Assembly (NCBI RefSeq): GCF_000145035.1
Contig: NC_014387.1
Location: forward strand, 1,540,001 to 1,604,000
DNA length: 64,000 nucleotides
Source of the DNA: Butyrivibrio proteoclasticus B316
GTDB taxonomy: Bacteria; Bacillota; Clostridia; Lachnospirales; Lachnospiraceae
Direction: 5' to 3'
The notes beneath the pieces are model-generated. The model saw only the letters and a list, made by a program, of their open reading frames with translations. It searched no databases and was not told where the DNA came from. This document shows positions 45,487 through 55,779 of the stretch, one piece after another. Position numbers and translations under genes: made by a program. Position 1 is the stretch's first letter. The number at the start of each line of letters is the position of its first letter.

Positions 45487-45659
45487 TTTTGGTCAAGAAC
45501 GATATTACAAAAATAAAGTTTTTGTAAAAAAATTGTAGCAAAATTAATCAACATGGTTTATTATTGTAACAACACAACGCTTTAAACTGTTAAACTTTAA
45601 CTTAACGAAAAGCTATCCAAAGCTATAAGAAATCGTTATAGGGAAAAAGCATACAGTTA

Positions 45660-45688
45660 TTGATTTATTTTATTGTGGGTAGTATAAT
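45660..45688 (+). promoter_or_regulatory. Predicted promoter of the opp operon
   Basis: TTGATT, 17-base spacer, TATAAT. Transcription would start near 45695, giving a leader of about 140 bases. Confidence 0.65.
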
Positions 45689-45702
45689 TGTATACAAGAT
45701 TG

Positions 45703-45805
45703 AAAAACGGTAGAAACAATGACGTTTTTACGTTGATGAATGTGGGGAACACTTATTAGTAATAAAAATGCTATTTGTATCTTCACGATGCAGATAGCTA
45801 TTTTT
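45703..45805 (+). promoter_or_regulatory. opp leader with two hairpins, the second attenuator-like
   Basis: The first hairpin is AAAAACG/CGTTTTT (45703-45709/45723-45729). The second is a 12-bp stem GCTATTTGTATC/GATGCAGATAGC (45770-45781/45787-45798) with loop TTCAC and the T-rich tail TATTTTTATA. The second hairpin has the form of an intrinsic terminator yet lies between the predicted promoter and the oppA start, so it would attenuate the operon. No known riboswitch is recognised. Confidence 0.55.
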
Positions 45806-45837
45806 ATATATTTTCTTATTAAAAATGGAGGAAGATT

Positions 45838-48111
45838 ATGAAGAAGTACAACAGAGTAATCGCTTTACTTGCTGCTACATCTATGACAGCTACACTTATG
45901 GCTGGATGCGGCAAGACAGAAGCTCCTGCACAGACAGATACACCTGCGCAGACAACAGAAACAACAGAAGCTGCTGCAACTGAGACAACAGAAGCTGCTG
46001 CAACTGAGGAAGCTGATGCAAACCTTCCATCTCTTGTAGGCGTTGAGCCAGACACACGTCTTGCTGCTGATGCTTATTCAGAGCTTTGGGATGTTGACAG
46101 CTACCAGACAGAATCATCAGAGGTTTATAACAGAATTCTTGGCGAGTTCAATGAAGAGTATCAGAAGGCTCTTGCAACAGACAATATCGCTGAGCGTTAT
46201 GCTCTTATGGGTGTTGCAGAAGCTAAGCTTCTTGGCTCAGGCGTATTTATTCCACTTTCAACACGTGGTGGTAACTATGCACTCAGACGTCACATTCCAG
46301 GATCAGTAACAAATACTCTTTGGGGCAACGATGATATGCGTTTCCACAATGTACTTGCTACTACAGATTTCGTTTCAGCTGATGATTACATTGAGCTGAA
46401 GAGCAAACTGAATGACCTTAGAGGAACAGGTACATATCAGGCAGAAGCTAAGAAGTACCTTGAAGAGAAAGGTTATACACTTACAGATACCTTTAACTAT
46501 CCTAATACAAGTGATCCTAAGACTTGGGACGTTCTTGCTACATCAAGAGCAGCTGATTCTGAGAAGCTTGTAAACCTCTATGACGGACTTTTAGAGTATG
46601 ACGTAGAGAACGTTCAGCAGCCTGCACTTGCAGAGAGCTATGAAGAGTCAGAGGATGGACTTACATACACATTCAAGATTCGTGAAGGTGTTAAGTGGGT
46701 TGATTCACAGGGTAGAGAAGTAGCTGATCTTACAGCTGATGACTTTGTAGCTGGTATGCAGCACATGATGGACGCTATGGGTGGTCTTGAGTACCTCGTT
46801 CAGGGCGTTATCGTTGGAGCTGATGCATATATCAACGGCGAGTCAACTGATTTCTCAACAGTTGGTGTTAAGGCAATTGATGATTACACACTTGAGTACA
46901 CACTTGAGCAGAAGACACCTTACTTCCTTACAATGCTCAGCTATGGCGTATTCGCACCTCTTTCAAGAACATACTATGAAGGACAGGGCGGACAGTTTGG
47001 CCAGGGAACAGGTTCTGGTAACTATGGTACAGATCCTGACCACATCGCATACTGCGGACCATTCCTTGTAACAAGCTTTACAGAGAATAACTCAATCGTT
47101 ATGAAGGCTAACCCTTCATACTGGAACAAAGATAACCAGAACATCAAGACTCTTAACTGGGTATTTGAGGATGGTACAGACGTAACTAAGGCATACAATG
47201 ACTGTGTTGCCGGAACAATTACTTCTGTAGGACTTAACACTTCAACAATCGAGTCTGCTAAGGCTGATGGTAACTTTGATAAATATGCAGTTGTAACAGA
47301 TACAGATGCTACAACATTCTGCGGATTCCTTAATACAAACCGTAAGGGATTTGCAAACTTCAACGATGCTACAGTAACTAAGTCTGAGAAGACTGTATGG
47401 GACGGACAGAGAACAGCTATCGCTATGCAGAACCATAACTTCAGACTTGCAGTTGTAACTTCACTTGACAGAGCTTCTTACAATGCTCAGAGAGAGGGTG
47501 AGGATCTCAAGCTTAATAACCTTAGAAACTCTTACACTCCTGGTACATTCGTAACACTTCCTGAGGAAGTTACAATTGATATTAACGGAACAGCAACAAC
47601 ATTTGCTGAGGGAACATACTTCGGTGAGATCGTACAGGCTCAGCTTGATGCTGATGGAATCCAGGTTAAGGCTTGGGATGCAGAGGCTGCTGATGGTGTT
47701 GGATCATCTGACGGATATGACGGATGGTACAATCCTACATATGCTAAGGAAAATCTTGCTAAGGCTGTAGAAGAGCTTGCTAAGCAGGGCGTAGAAGTTT
47801 CTAAGGAGAATCCAATCCAGATCGACCTTCCTTACTTCTCAGGTTCTGAGGTTTATACAAACAGAGCAAACGTTCTTAAGCAGTCTGTCGAGACATCTCT
47901 TGATGGAATGGTAGTAGTTAACCTTATTTCTTGCGAATCTCAGGATGACTGGCTCTATGCTGGTTACTATCCAGAGTATGGCTATGAGATGAACGCTGAT
48001 ATGATGGACGTTTCCGGATGGGGCCCTGACTATGGTGATCCTCAGACATATCTTGACACAATGCTTCCTGATTATGCAGGATACATGGTTAAGAGCCTTG
48101 GAGTATTCTAA
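45838..48111 (+). CDS. Oligopeptide ABC transporter substrate-binding lipoprotein (OppA-like)
   Basis: A 757-residue extracellular lipoprotein of the SBP family 5. The signal peptide ends in the lipobox LMAGC, with lipidated C24. A Thr/Ala/Glu-rich linker with repeated TETTEAAA units follows (about 27-60). The binding domain contains a WDVLATSRAADSEKLVNLYDGL-like entry (WDVLATSRAADS), YTFKIREGVKWVDSQGREV and GPFLVTSFTENNSIVMKANPSYW. It is longer than the 540 residues usual for OppA, with an additional N-terminal segment (about 65-220). GGAGGAAG precedes the ATG. Peptide uptake is inferred from family and operon. Confidence 0.93.
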   Translation: MKKYNRVIALLAATSMTATLMAGCGKTEAPAQTDTPAQTTETTEAAATETTEAAATEEADANLPSLVGVEPDTRLAADAYSELWDVDSYQTESSEVYNRILGEFNEEYQKALATDNIAERYALMGVAEAKLLGSGVFIPLSTRGGNYALRRHIPGSVTNTLWGNDDMRFHNVLATTDFVSADDYIELKSKLNDLRGTGTYQAEAKKYLEEKGYTLTDTFNYPNTSDPKTWDVLATSRAADSEKLVNLYDGLLEYDVENVQQPALAESYEESEDGLTYTFKIREGVKWVDSQGREVADLTADDFVAGMQHMMDAMGGLEYLVQGVIVGADAYINGESTDFSTVGVKAIDDYTLEYTLEQKTPYFLTMLSYGVFAPLSRTYYEGQGGQFGQGTGSGNYGTDPDHIAYCGPFLVTSFTENNSIVMKANPSYWNKDNQNIKTLNWVFEDGTDVTKAYNDCVAGTITSVGLNTSTIESAKADGNFDKYAVVTDTDATTFCGFLNTNRKGFANFNDATVTKSEKTVWDGQRTAIAMQNHNFRLAVVTSLDRASYNAQREGEDLKLNNLRNSYTPGTFVTLPEEVTIDINGTATTFAEGTYFGEIVQAQLDADGIQVKAWDAEAADGVGSSDGYDGWYNPTYAKENLAKAVEELAKQGVEVSKENPIQIDLPYFSGSEVYTNRANVLKQSVETSLDGMVVVNLISCESQDDWLYAGYYPEYGYEMNADMMDVSGWGPDYGDPQTYLDTMLPDYAGYMVKSLGVF

Positions 48112-48163
48112 TAATACTCTTTAAATTCTGATTTAATTTGTAATAAGGCATTGCAAATAAATT

Positions 48164-48198
48164 GGAGAAAGTGGGAAAAAGACCTTCCCACTTTCTCC
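48164..48198 (+). terminator. Strong intercistronic hairpin between oppA and oppB
   Basis: Perfect 13-bp stem GGAGAAAGTGGGA/TCCCACTTTCTCC with a 9-base loop. The following sequence ATTATGTTG is only weakly T-rich. Likely partial terminator or mRNA 3' stabiliser letting the binding protein exceed the permease, as in other binding-protein operons. Confidence 0.7.
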
Positions 48199-48299
48199 AT
48201 TATGTTGTATAATGTTGTGGCTGTGTATTTAATTATAAAATTTTTATAAACATAGATATTTCAGCTATACAATAATATGTACCACAAAGGGAAAAAGCT

Positions 48300-49877
48300 A
48301 TGACTAAGTATGTATTGAAAAGACTATTGCATGGAATAATTTCATCATTCATTGTTGTTGCTATTGTAATGATAATGATCTATACCATGCTGGACAGAAA
48401 CCTGATCTTTGCTCAGGATAATGTCTTCAAGAACTATGGCAATAACGAGAAGACTGCCTATATGTACAGAAAGTGGGAGGAGTATGGGTATTTGGATCTT
48501 CTCACATATCAGGATTATTTGATCATGCTCCAGGAACAGGGAGAATTAGACGAGGAGACCAGAGTTAAGGCTGCCTCAATTGGTAAGAAGCCTGAGAATG
48601 ATAGTGAACTTACAGCTGAGTATGTTCAGAAGTTTCAGGAATACTGTGATGCTAATGGATACACTGTAACCAGATGTAATGCCATTATGGTATCACCTAA
48701 GAAATACGCTAACGGTGGAGCACAGCAGCTTTTTGCGTCCAAGGATTATCCTATCACGCACAGACTGATTACATATATTACAGGTTTATTTACTGTTGAT
48801 AATGTTCATTTCGTTGATGAAGATATAGATATAGGAGAGAGAAAGCTCACATTTACTCTTCATGATCCAGTATATGGAGGAGATAAGTTTGCTCCTGCAG
48901 TTATAGGAAATGGAACTTATCACAAATATCTTATTTATACAGACAATAAGTTCCCATTCATACATCAGAACCTTTTGACACTTAATCTTGGTAAGTCGTA
49001 TGCGGTTAATGCCGGCATTGATGTATTTGACACTATGACCAAGAGACAGGGTTCATATGTAATGCAGACAACTACATTCCCTACCGGTCTTACAGAGGAA
49101 TCTGCAGATGACCTTCATACTGCTGTTTTCGCATATGGTTCAAGAGAAACTAACAAGGTTAATGCTGATAGATTTACTGATGATTATACAAGCGTTAATA
49201 CAATTAAGAATGGTAAGTCCAAGATGGGATATTCATTCTCAATCGGTATCGTTTCAGTTCTTCTTATGTACCTGATTGGTATTCCTCTTGGTATCTTGAT
49301 GGCAAGACATAAAGATAAGTTTGTAGATAAGCTTGGAACCGGATATATCATGTTTATTACAGCGGTTCCTTCACTGGCCTATATTTTCCTGTTTAAAGCT
49401 ATCGGCGGAAAACTTGGATTCCCTACTACATTTGATATCGAATCCACAAGCAGACTTGTATATGTACTTCCTATAATTTCACTTGCACTCAGACCTATTG
49501 CAGATACTATGAAGTGGCTTCGTAGATACATGATCGATCAGATGAACTCTGATTATGTTAAGTTCGCAAGGTCAGGAGGCCTTACAGAAGGCGAGATTTT
49601 CAGAAAACATATTCTTAAGAATGCTTCAATTCCGATTGTTCATGGAATACCTGCAGGTATCCTTGGAGCAGTTGTAGGAGCTATTATTACAGAGCGTGTA
49701 TACGTAGTTCCAGGTGCTGGTAACCTTCTTACTGTTGCTATCAACCAGTATGATAATGGTGTTATTGTTGGTGTAACATTGTTCTATGCACTTCTTTCTG
49801 TAGTTAGTATGATTTCTGGTGACGTACTTATTTCTGTTGTTGATCCTAGAATCAACTATTCAGGAAAAGCCAGGTAA
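48300..49877 (+). CDS. Oligopeptide ABC transporter permease OppB-like, with large external insertion
   Basis: A 525-residue inner-membrane subunit, about 200 residues longer than typical OppB. TM1 lies at about 12-32. Then about 275 residues with no hydrophobic segment follow, which should lie outside the membrane. The usual permease core follows from about 310 (SIGIVSVLLMYLIGIPLGILMA), with the EAA loop DYVKFARSGGLTEGEIFRKH that contacts the ATPases. AAAGGG precedes the ATG. oppC follows at 15 bases. Confidence 0.9.
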   Translation: MTKYVLKRLLHGIISSFIVVAIVMIMIYTMLDRNLIFAQDNVFKNYGNNEKTAYMYRKWEEYGYLDLLTYQDYLIMLQEQGELDEETRVKAASIGKKPENDSELTAEYVQKFQEYCDANGYTVTRCNAIMVSPKKYANGGAQQLFASKDYPITHRLITYITGLFTVDNVHFVDEDIDIGERKLTFTLHDPVYGGDKFAPAVIGNGTYHKYLIYTDNKFPFIHQNLLTLNLGKSYAVNAGIDVFDTMTKRQGSYVMQTTTFPTGLTEESADDLHTAVFAYGSRETNKVNADRFTDDYTSVNTIKNGKSKMGYSFSIGIVSVLLMYLIGIPLGILMARHKDKFVDKLGTGYIMFITAVPSLAYIFLFKAIGGKLGFPTTFDIESTSRLVYVLPIISLALRPIADTMKWLRRYMIDQMNSDYVKFARSGGLTEGEIFRKHILKNASIPIVHGIPAGILGAVVGAIITERVYVVPGAGNLLTVAINQYDNGVIVGVTLFYALLSVVSMISGDVLISVVDPRINYSGKAR

Positions 49878-49892
49878 GGAGAATTTAAGATA

Positions 49893-50867
49893 ATGGAAAA
49901 TAAAGATTTATTTACAGTAGAAGGAATGACCGATGAAGAGCTCTTTTCTCTGGTAGACCATAACAGCCTTGATTCAGAGAAGATTACGGCTCCAAGATAT
50001 TCATATTGGAAGTCAGTATTCAGAGTGTTCTTTAGAAATAAAGTTAACATTGTTATTCTTTCAATACTTGCTTTTGTATTATTGTTTGCATATATTTATC
50101 CTTCAGTTATCGAATATGACAGATTCGGTAATCTTATGGATTCTACAGCTAAGCACCTGATGCCGGGGGCTGCTATGAAGAAGTTTGGTTACAACATACA
50201 CTGGATTCTTGGTGCCGGTGCATCAGGACAGTCAACATTTGATGCCATCTGGACAGGTTCAAGAATTTCTATTTCACTTGCCTTTGTCTGTGCAGCGATC
50301 AACCTTACTGTTGGTGTATTTGTAGGAGCTATTTGGGGATTTTCCAAGAAAATTGATATCTTTATGGTAGAGGTTTACAACATCGTTGGTAACGTTCCTC
50401 AGATTCTTCTTATATCAGTACTTGTACTTATTCTTTCACCAAGCTTTTGGTCAATGGTATTTGCACTGACTATTACAGGATGGCTTTTCATTGCTTACTT
50501 TATCAGAACACAGGTTATTATTATCAGAGACAGAGAGTACAACCTTGCAAGTAAATGTCTTGGAACACCACTTACCAGAATTGCTACCAGAAACATTCTG
50601 CCTTTCATGACATCAGTTATAGTTACACTGCTTGCAGTTGAGATTCCATCATATATCGGATATGAGGTTTTCCTTGCTTATATCGGAATGGGTATGTCTG
50701 ATATGTCTCTTGGACGACTTATCTATGAAGCTGAGAGTGCTATGGTAACTCCTGGTTGGCAGTTTGAGTTCTGGAGTCCTGTAGTTATTGCTTCAATCAT
50801 TACAGTTGCTCTTTATGTAACAGGACAGAATTTGGGTGACGCATCTGACCCTAGAACACATATGTAA
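49893..50867 (+). CDS. Oligopeptide ABC transporter permease OppC-like
   Basis: A 324-residue permease. It has a cytosolic N-terminal tail (about 1-45), TM1 at 50-70, then five further membrane segments. The EAA-type loop is EYNLASKCLGTPLTRIATRNILPFM-like (core ASKCLGTPLTRIATRNILP). AAGGAGAAT precedes the ATG. It pairs with the OppB-like protein to form the translocation pore. Confidence 0.93.
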   Translation: MENKDLFTVEGMTDEELFSLVDHNSLDSEKITAPRYSYWKSVFRVFFRNKVNIVILSILAFVLLFAYIYPSVIEYDRFGNLMDSTAKHLMPGAAMKKFGYNIHWILGAGASGQSTFDAIWTGSRISISLAFVCAAINLTVGVFVGAIWGFSKKIDIFMVEVYNIVGNVPQILLISVLVLILSPSFWSMVFALTITGWLFIAYFIRTQVIIIRDREYNLASKCLGTPLTRIATRNILPFMTSVIVTLLAVEIPSYIGYEVFLAYIGMGMSDMSLGRLIYEAESAMVTPGWQFEFWSPVVIASIITVALYVTGQNLGDASDPRTHM

Positions 50868-50881
50868 GGAAAAACAAGAAA

Positions 50882-52648
50882 ATGGAAGATAAGAAAGTAT
50901 TATTATCAGTTAAAGATTTGGAAGTTAAATTCCGTGTAAGAGGACGAATCCTTACAGCTATACGTGGAATTTCACTTGATATTTACGAGAATGAATCCAT
51001 TGCCATCGTTGGTGAGTCAGGATCAGGTAAGTCTGTATTTACCAAGACTTTCGCAGGAATGCTTGAGACTAATGGTTTTATCAGTAACGGTGATATCATC
51101 TTTAATGATGAAGAATTATCCAATACAATTGTTACTCTTAATGCATCCGGTAAGAGAGAACTTGCAAGAATTATTGACAAGCTCAACACATACTCAGCTC
51201 TTGAGTCTGGTGCTGATACATACAGACAGATTCTTGACCTCGAGTCAGAAAAGAGAGCCAAAGAGACTCTTTCTGATGAACAGGATGAGGAGTTTAACAA
51301 TAAGATCAATGATCTTAAGTTCAAGAAGACTGAAGAGTTTAACCTCAAACAGACTTATGATACCAAGAAGGAAAAGGATAAGATCAAGGAATCTGAGAGA
51401 AAAATCAAGGCTTTTGAGGATGAGATTGCCAAGATTCAGAAGGAAAGAAATGATCTTATTCAGAAGCATAAGGAAGAAGTATCTTCTGATGCTACATACC
51501 TTAATGAGTACGAAAAGAAGCTTGCAGCTCTCAAGGCTCAGTATAAGCTTGATATATCCAAGCCTATAACCAAGGAACAGATGGATAGAAACTCTGTACT
51601 TGGTAAGGAGATATACCTTTCAGTTGGTAGATTCAAATATACTACAAGAAGAAAATATGTCAGCAGAATTCTTAACGACTTTAAGAAAGCGCTTAAACTT
51701 GGCGAGAATATTGCTGATGAAGAGACAAAGATTAAGATCTTTGATAATGTTATGTATTGCAAGCTTGTAGATGAAGCTGAAACTAAGCTTTCAGGTAAGA
51801 TTTTCATCAACCTTGCAAGAGTAACAGATCCAAGTGACTGGGGACAGACTCGTGGTAAGAAGATTGCTACAGTATTCCAGGATCCTATGACCTCTCTTAA
51901 CCCAATTATAACAATTGGTAAGCAGATTTCTTCAATTATTATGAAGCATCAGAATGTTTCAGAGGTAGAGGCTAGAGCGAGAGCAATCGAGATCATGAAG
52001 AAGGTTGGTATTCCTAATGCTGAGAAGCGTTACGATGATTATCCATTCCAGTATTCAGGCGGTATGAGACAGCGTATTGTTATAGCAATTGCTCTTTCAT
52101 GTCAGCCTAAGATCCTTATCTGTGATGAGCCTACTACTGCTCTTGACGTTACAATTCAGGCACAGATACTTCAGCTTCTCAAGGATCTTCAGAAGGAATA
52201 TAACTACACTATCGTATTCATTACACATGACCTTGGTGTTGTTGCTAATATTGCAGACAGAGTTGCAGTTATTTATGGTGGACAGATCGTTGAGCTTGGA
52301 ACCGTTGAGGATGTATTCTACGATAGCAGACATCCATATACATGGGCTCTTTTGTCTTCACTTCCTCAGCTTGCACAGAAGGATACAGAACTGTACTCAA
52401 TTACAGGAACACCACCATCACTTTACAACAAGATTACAGGTGATGCTTTTGCTCCTCGTAATCCATATTGCCTTAAGATTGATACTATTGAGGAACCACC
52501 TATGTTCAAGGTAAGTGATACTCATTATGCTAAGACATGGCTTCTCGATCCAAGGGCACCTAAGATTGAAAAGCCGGAAATTATCCGGGATATTCATGAG
52601 AAGTTTATGAAGATTTACAATATTACGGAGGTTTCAGAAAATGCCTAA
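50882..52648 (+). CDS. Oligopeptide ABC transporter ATPase OppD-like, with charged coiled-coil insertion
   Basis: A 588-residue ATP-binding subunit. Walker A is GESGSGKS at 44-51. The Q-loop [12 protein letters not shown] has its Gln at residue 333, the signature is YSGGMRQR near 391, and Walker B is [12 protein letters not shown] near 410-421. In normal OppD the Walker A to Q-loop distance is about 50-60 residues; here it is about 280. The insertion (about 85-310) is rich in Lys/Glu with heptad-like text ([18 protein letters not shown]). A C-terminal peptide-transporter oligo domain ([12 protein letters not shown]) is present. It overlaps oppF by 8 bases. Confidence 0.92.
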   Translation: MEDKKVLLSVKDLEVKFRVRGRILTAIRGISLDIYENESIAIVGESGSGKSVFTKTFAGMLETNGFISNGDIIFNDEELSNTIVTLNASGKRELARIIDKLNTYSALESGADTYRQILDLESEKRAKETLSDEQDEEFNNKINDLKFKKTEEFNLKQTYDTKKEKDKIKESERKIKAFEDEIAKIQKERNDLIQKHKEEVSSDATYLNEYEKKLAALKAQYKLDISKPITKEQMDRNSVLGKEIYLSVGRFKYTTRRKYVSRILNDFKKALKLGENIADEETKIKIFDNVMYCKLVDEAETKLSGKIFINLARVTDPSDWGQTRGKKIATVFQDPMTSLNPIITIGKQISSIIMKHQNVSEVEARARAIEIMKKVGIPNAEKRYDDYPFQYSGGMRQRIVIAIALSCQPKILICDEPTTALDVTIQAQILQLLKDLQKEYNYTIVFITHDLGVVANIADRVAVIYGGQIVELGTVEDVFYDSRHPYTWALLSSLPQLAQKDTELYSITGTPPSLYNKITGDAFAPRNPYCLKIDTIEEPPMFKVSDTHYAKTWLLDPRAPKIEKPEIIRDIHEKFMKIYNITEVSENA

Positions 52649-53933
52649 TAATCAGTTTCCTGAGCATGGACCAATAGATCCTGAGACAGGCAAAGAAGTA
52701 CTCCTTTCTGTTAAGAATATTGATATTACTTTTGGAAAGGGAGACAACGCTTTCAAAGCTGTTAAAGATGCAAGCTTTGATATTTACAAGGGCGAGACCT
52801 TCTCACTTGTAGGTGAGTCTGGATCTGGTAAGACTACAATCGGTCGTGCAGTAATCAGGGTTAACCCTTGTTCAGCTGGTGAGATTCAGTATAAGGGCGT
52901 TAAAATATCCGGTAATATTTCTAAATCTCTTGATAGAGAGGTTATTAGAAATATTCAGATGGTATTCCAGGATCCTGCTGCATCTCTTAATGAGAGAGCA
53001 ACTGTTGACTATATCATCTCAGAAGGTCTTTATAACTTCCATCTTTTCAAGAATGAAGCTGACAGAGTTCAGAAGGTTGAGAAGATGATCGAAGAGGTTG
53101 GACTTCTTCCGGAGCACCTTACTCGTTATCCTCACGAGTTCTCTGGTGGACAGAGACAGCGTATCGGTCTTGCAAGAGCGATGGTCATGGAACCTGAACT
53201 TGTAGTAGCAGATGAGCCTATTTCTGCCCTTGATGTTTCTATCAGAGCGCAGGTCCTGAACCTTCTCAAGAAGTTCCAGAGAGAAAGAGGAGTATCATAT
53301 CTCTTTATTGCACATGACCTTTCAATCGTAAGATTTATTTCTGATCGTATTGGTGTTATTTATAAGGGTAACATCGTTGAGATTGCAGATACTGAAGAAC
53401 TCTTCCAGTATCCGCTTCATCCATATACCAAGTCTCTTATTTCAGCAGTACCTATTCCTGATCCGAGACTTGAGAAGAACAAGGTTCTTTTTGCTTATGA
53501 TCCTTCAGTTCATGATTATTCAGTTGATAAGCCTGAGCTTGTTGATATCGGACATAATCATCTTGTATATGGTAACAAGAAAGAAATCGAAGAGTATAAG
53601 AAGCTTCGAGATGAGAATAAACCAATTCAGGCTGTTAGAATTGATCCTGAGGAAGCTCAGAAGCAGATGGCTAAGAATACTGAGTTTATGGAATCAGAAG
53701 ATACAGGAAGCAGCGAGATTCTCAGTACTCCTATACATGATACAGGAAGCATCTGGCTGTCAGTTCTTTCATTCTTCCTTCCTGTACTTGGCATTATTGC
53801 AGCCTTTGTATTCAGAAAGATGAATTACATCCGTAATTACAAGAGGTGTAAGAAGGGTGCTATTATTGGATTGTTAGTTCTTTTGGCTATCATAGTAGTG
53901 TTTGGTATATTGCTGATATTAGCATCACTGTGA
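52641..53933 (+). CDS. Oligopeptide ABC transporter ATPase OppF-like, with C-terminal membrane segments
   Basis: A 430-residue ATPase with Walker [11 protein letters not shown]-loop [13 protein letters not shown], signature [14 protein letters not shown] and Walker [13 protein letters not shown]. OppF normally ends near residue 320-330. Here a charged linker (about 320-365) leads to two hydrophobic segments at about 371-391 and 406-430, separated by a basic loop ([14 protein letters not shown]). This suggests a membrane-tethered ATPase. The start overlaps the oppD end. A terminator follows, so it is the last gene of the operon. Confidence 0.92.
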   Translation: MPNNQFPEHGPIDPETGKEVLLSVKNIDITFGKGDNAFKAVKDASFDIYKGETFSLVGESGSGKTTIGRAVIRVNPCSAGEIQYKGVKISGNISKSLDREVIRNIQMVFQDPAASLNERATVDYIISEGLYNFHLFKNEADRVQKVEKMIEEVGLLPEHLTRYPHEFSGGQRQRIGLARAMVMEPELVVADEPISALDVSIRAQVLNLLKKFQRERGVSYLFIAHDLSIVRFISDRIGVIYKGNIVEIADTEELFQYPLHPYTKSLISAVPIPDPRLEKNKVLFAYDPSVHDYSVDKPELVDIGHNHLVYGNKKEIEEYKKLRDENKPIQAVRIDPEEAQKQMAKNTEFMESEDTGSSEILSTPIHDTGSIWLSVLSFFLPVLGIIAAFVFRKMNYIRNYKRCKKGAIIGLLVLLAIIVVFGILLILASL

Positions 53934-53968
53934 TAGAGTGATCCGGATATAATTTCATAGAATTTCTT

Positions 53969-54031
53969 AATTAAGGCCGATGACAAAAGCCGCAGTAATG
54001 GGGACTTTGTTGACATTGGCCTTAATTTTGC
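53969..54031 (+). terminator. Terminator of the opp operon
   Basis: AATTAAGGCCGATG pairs with CATTGGCCTTAATT (one G-T pair) across a 31-base internal region, followed by TTG. Long, stable and placed 35 bases after oppF. Confidence 0.8.
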
Positions 54032-54111
54032 GCTATATTATGTTATGTAGAATTGCCAAGAAAACGAGTGTTACAATGCAATTCTAATAATATGATTAGG
54101 AGATTAATAAT

Positions 54112-54999
54112 ATGGTTTGCAGTATGACTGGCTTTGGTAGATGTGAAGTTACTGAGGGACAGCGTAAGTACACTGTTGAACTCAAATCTGTTAATAACAG
54201 ATATTTGGATCTTGGCCTTAAGATGCCAAAGAAATTCAATGCATTTGAATCAGCTATTCGTTCTGAACTCAAGAGCTATATGAAACGTGGTAAGGTTGAT
54301 GTATTCATAAGCTATGAAGATTTTTCTGAATCAGATTCCAGAGTAAAATATAATAAAGCTATTGCGGAAGAGTATTATAATTACTTAAAGGAAATGTCTT
54401 CCGATTTTGGCCTTGATAATGATGTAAGGATTTCTGTGCTTTCAAGATTTCCTGAGGTTTTTACCATGGAAGAGGAAGAACTTGATGAAGAGGAAGTATG
54501 GAGCGGATTAAGCAAGGCAATAAATGGTGCAGGTAAAGCTTTTTTGGAATCCAGAATGAAGGAAGGAGAATTTCTTTCAAAAGATTTATCAGAAAAGCTT
54601 GACGGAATGATGGAAAACGTGGAATATATTACAGAACGTTCTCCGGAAATCATTCAGGAATATAAGACTAAGCTACGAGAGAAAATTGCAGATTTACTCG
54701 AGGATAAGCAGGTTGATGAGAACAGACTTGCTATGGAAGTTACTATTTATGCAGACAAGGTCTGCGTTGATGAGGAACTTACAAGACTTCGTAGCCATAT
54801 TAAGGCTACCAAGGAAGCACTACTTAAGGGCGATGACAAGGATGGCATCGGCAGAAAGCTTGATTTCCTTGCTCAGGAGATGAACAGAGAGGCTAATACA
54901 ATTCTATCCAAGTCAACAGATCTTAAGATTTCTGACAGAGGAATAGCACTTAAGACTGACATTGAGAAGGTCAGAGAACAAATTCAGAATATCGAATGA
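54112..54999 (+). CDS. yicC: YicC family endoribonuclease-like protein
   Basis: A 295-residue YicC/YloC protein, a family with members reported to be endoribonucleases. The N-terminal signature MVCSMTGFGRCE and NNRYLDLGLKMPKK are canonical. The C-terminal DUF1732 block reads DEELTRLRSHIKATKEAL, then GRKLDFLAQEMNREANTILSKS. An acidic loop (MEEEELDEEEVW) is in the middle. It is upstream of gmk and rpoZ, the conserved Firmicute order, but no remA (DUF370) gene lies between yicC and gmk as is common. Confidence 0.93.
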   Translation: MVCSMTGFGRCEVTEGQRKYTVELKSVNNRYLDLGLKMPKKFNAFESAIRSELKSYMKRGKVDVFISYEDFSESDSRVKYNKAIAEEYYNYLKEMSSDFGLDNDVRISVLSRFPEVFTMEEEELDEEEVWSGLSKAINGAGKAFLESRMKEGEFLSKDLSEKLDGMMENVEYITERSPEIIQEYKTKLREKIADLLEDKQVDENRLAMEVTIYADKVCVDEELTRLRSHIKATKEALLKGDDKDGIGRKLDFLAQEMNREANTILSKSTDLKISDRGIALKTDIEKVREQIQNIE

Positions 55000-55037
55000 T
55001 ATGTCATAAATAATCTATTAGAATGTGAGTATTACAA

Positions 55038-55661
55038 ATGAATCGTAAAGGTATTATTATTGTTGTTTCAGGGTTTTCCGGTGCAGGAAAAGGCACTATA
55101 ATGAAGGCTCTTACTGCTAAGTATGATCAGTATGCGCTTTCAATTTCAGCAACTACCAGAGATCCCAGACCTGGAGAAGTTAATGGAAGAGAATACTTCT
55201 TTGTAAGCAACGAAGAGTTTGAGAAACTCATTGCTGACAATGGACTTATCGAACATGCCGGTTATGTTAATCATTACTATGGCACACCCAGAAAATTTGT
55301 TGAAGATAAGCTTAATGCTGGAATTGATGTTATACTAGAAATAGAGATCCAGGGTGCTCTTCAGGTTAAGGAGCAGTATCCTGATGCAGTTCTATTGTTT
55401 GTTATGCCACCTTCTGCAGCTGAACTTGAGAAGAGACTTCGTGGCAGAGGCACAGAATCTGACGAAGTTATCAGGCAGAGACTGAAGAGGGCAGTAGAAG
55501 AGTCTGTTGGAATTGAGAACTATGATTATATAGTAATTAATGATAAACTAGAAGATGCTGTCGAGAGCGTCCATGGAATCATTACAGCAGCTCATGGTAC
55601 TCCTGACAGGAATATGGAGTTTATCAGTAAGGTAAGAGAAGAACTCAATGGTTTGAATTGA
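55038..55661 (+). CDS. gmk: Guanylate kinase
   Basis: Phosphorylates GMP to GDP. The 207-residue protein has P-loop GFSGAGKGT (12-20), SATTRDPRPGEVNGREYFF for GMP binding, and LEIEIQGALQVK. Length and motifs are standard. It lies 38 bases downstream of yicC and 118 bases before rpoZ. Confidence 0.97.
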   Translation: MNRKGIIIVVSGFSGAGKGTIMKALTAKYDQYALSISATTRDPRPGEVNGREYFFVSNEEFEKLIADNGLIEHAGYVNHYYGTPRKFVEDKLNAGIDVILEIEIQGALQVKEQYPDAVLLFVMPPSAAELEKRLRGRGTESDEVIRQRLKRAVEESVGIENYDYIVINDKLEDAVESVHGIITAAHGTPDRNMEFISKVREELNGLN

Positions 55662-55779
55662 GAATACTTTTATTTATTGATATTTCAGTAAGTTTTAATT
55701 TGTTAGATATTACACTTATTACGTGTTTTATACTATATTTATGTAATGTGTATGCGTAAGACGCAGGAAAGGATTTAAT

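Noticed and set aside
49856..52514. Alternative-frame ORFs across oppC and oppD
   Set aside because: They are shadows of the AAG/GAA/CTT-rich coding sequence with no ribosome binding sites or recognisable domains.
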